DNA of 7,553 nucleotides from Rhizobiaceae bacterium. Its GTDB lineage: Bacteria > Pseudomonadota > Alphaproteobacteria > Rhizobiales > Rhizobiaceae. The position numbers were made by a program, and so were the translations under genes. Location: positions 1-7,553 of the forward strand of contig JAGWJK010000179.1 in NCBI GenBank assembly GCA_028865845.1, written 5' to 3'. This document shows, piece after piece, positions 6,715-7,553 of the stretch; within the stretch, counting starts at the first letter, position 1; each line of letters opens with the position of its first letter. The notes beneath the pieces are model-generated. The model was not told the DNA's origin and searched no databases. It worked only from the letters and a program-made list of their open reading frames with translations.

Positions 6715-6991
6715 CTCATCTCCCCTAATGAATCAAACCGATGGCCGAGCGGCCGATGTGACCTTGCTGCGCACATCATTGTGGCCTTTCCACGATGAAA
6801 GGACCAAACGATGTTGTTCGGCACTCTTCATCACCAATCGTGCATAAGCGGGGCGATCAGTCGGGGCGGGGCCTTGAAGCGGGCAAAACGGCATTGCAAT
6901 TCGCGCCTGCTTCGGTAAACCAGCTTTCAAGTGGATGCAACAAGGCCATGCGCAACGCGGCGCTCAGAATGAGCCAATTCCGGGAATTTTC
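6715..6991. promoter_or_regulatory. Divergent intergenic region between bamE and the bc1 chaperone gene
   Basis: These 277 bases must hold the promoters of both divergent genes, but I see no convincing -35/-10 pair on either strand. CTTGAA at 6873-6878 is a possible -35 for the + strand gene with no good -10. Two dyads stand out: TGGCCTTTC/GAAAGGACCA (6782-6806), and AATTCC-G-GGAATT (6976-6988) just before the ATG at 6992. No conserved small ORF is apparent; short frames here look like chance. Confidence 0.4.
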
Positions 6992-7528
6992 ATGATTTTT
7001 GGGCTCTTTCGCAAAAGAAATCACAACCAGATTATCGTCAACAGGCAGTATGCCGTTTTGACGAGCATGTCGCGCGATCCGGTTTTTTATACGGATTTCG
7101 ACGTGCCCGATACGGTGATGGGCCGCTTCGAGATGCTGTCGCTGGTCATGATCCTGTTTTTTCGCCGCACGCGATCGTCGGCAACCAGTGGCCAGGAACT
7201 CGCCCAGGAACTCGTCGACGCTTTTTTTGAGGATATCGACTATTCGATCCGTGAACTCGGTATCGGCGACAATAGCGTGCCGAAACGCATGAAGAAGCTG
7301 GCGGGCATGTTTTATGGCAGGCTGGAAGCGTATGCGAGCGCTATGGACAACAACGATCGCGATGCGCTGGCGGCGGCACTTCAGCGCAACCTCCATCCGA
7401 AAGCCGGTGCGGAGGCTCCCGCCATGCACCGCCTGGCGGACTGGATGATGACGGCGGAAGCGCATCTTACAGGGATCACCGAGGCGGAAATCGCCACCGG
7501 CTCTGCGAGCCTTCCGCGGCCGGTTTAG
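6992..7528 (+). CDS. Ubiquinol-cytochrome c chaperone family protein (CBP3/UQCC1-like)
   Basis: A 178-residue member of the ubiquinol-cytochrome c chaperone family, the bacterial relatives of mitochondrial Cbp3/UQCC1, which assist cytochrome b and bc1 complex assembly. After the start MIFGLFRKRN come YAVLTSMSRDPVFYTDFDVP (20-39), the conserved helix DTVMGRFEMLSLVMILFFRR (40-59) and ELVDAFFEDIDYSIRELGIG (73-92), followed by VPKRMKKLAGMFYGRLEAY (96-114). These are the core features of the family. I chose ATG 6992 rather than an upstream in-frame ATG at 6935 because MIFGLF is the typical family start and the extra 19 residues look random. The ribosome site is weak (CGGGAA, inside a small dyad). 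The next gene starts 9 bases after the stop, suggesting an operon. A chaperone role in this organism is inferred from the family. Confidence 0.9.
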   Translation: MIFGLFRKRNHNQIIVNRQYAVLTSMSRDPVFYTDFDVPDTVMGRFEMLSLVMILFFRRTRSSATSGQELAQELVDAFFEDIDYSIRELGIGDNSVPKRMKKLAGMFYGRLEAYASAMDNNDRDALAAALQRNLHPKAGAEAPAMHRLADWMMTAEAHLTGITEAEIATGSASLPRPV

Positions 7529-7537
7529 GAGAAGAAA

Positions 7538-7553
7538 ATGAAAAAGAAGAATT
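7538..7553 (+). CDS. Start of next gene (partial; possibly a DUF177/YceD family protein)
   Basis: Only five codons are visible (MKKKN) before the window ends. ATG 7538 is preceded by AGGAGAAG at 7527-7534, a strong ribosome site, and lies 9 bases after the previous stop, so a real co-transcribed gene is likely. In rhizobia the bc1 chaperone gene is commonly followed by a DUF177 (YceD, 23S rRNA-linked) gene and then plsX; the identity here is inferred only from that order. Confidence 0.55.

Noticed and set aside
6208..6798. Plus-strand frame of 196 codons opposite bamE
   Set aside because: It is antisense to bamE, where the lipobox and SmpA motifs are clear, and its product has an atypical Arg/Asp/Leu-rich composition.

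Overview
This window looks like chromosomal core sequence from an alphaproteobacterium, most likely Rhizobiaceae (Rhizobium/Agrobacterium type). The evidence is moderately GC-rich DNA with strong third-position GC bias, a ribH-nusB pair followed by a membrane proton pyrophosphatase, and an alphaproteobacterial BamE-type lipoprotein divergent from a CBP3-family ubiquinol-cytochrome c chaperone. Genus assignment is inference; I could not run a search.

Layout. (1) 1-606: riboflavin synthase (ribE), lacking only its first three codons, closed by a textbook intrinsic terminator (632-664). (2) 910-1479: a cytochrome b561-family membrane haem protein on the + strand, preceded by a noncoding stretch that ends in a long stem-loop just before the gene. 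(3) 2603-1540, minus strand: a two-gene unit, a single-domain cupin followed by a GNAT N-acetyltransferase, convergent with the cytochrome gene. (4) 2802-3744: lumazine synthase (ribH) and nusB, 4 bases apart and probably co-transcribed. (5) 3994-6132: a 712-residue H+-translocating pyrophosphatase with the K+-independent signature, behind a GC-rich leader with several alternative hairpins. (6) 6153-6187: a bidirectional terminator shared with the convergent lipoprotein gene bamE (6714-6205). (7) 6992-7528: a ubiquinol-cytochrome c chaperone gene, divergent from bamE, followed by the first five codons of another gene.

How the genes fit together. RibH makes 6,7-dimethyl-8-ribityllumazine and RibE dismutates it to riboflavin, so two consecutive flavin-pathway steps flank a small accessory block (cytochrome b561, cupin, GNAT). 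NusB is a transcription antitermination factor commonly found beside ribH. The pyrophosphatase couples hydrolysis of biosynthetic PPi to proton pumping. BamE belongs to the outer-membrane protein assembly machine, and the chaperone helps assemble the cytochrome bc1 complex.

Novelty. All complete genes belong to recognisable families and none is broken. I see no mobile element, CRISPR array, tRNA or rRNA, and nothing I would call a new system. The items worth a second look are noncoding: the hppA leader with mutually exclusive hairpins, a U-run and repeated Shine-Dalgarno-like tracts; the stem-loop before the cytochrome b561 gene; and small dyads at the ends or starts of bamE and the bc1 chaperone gene.
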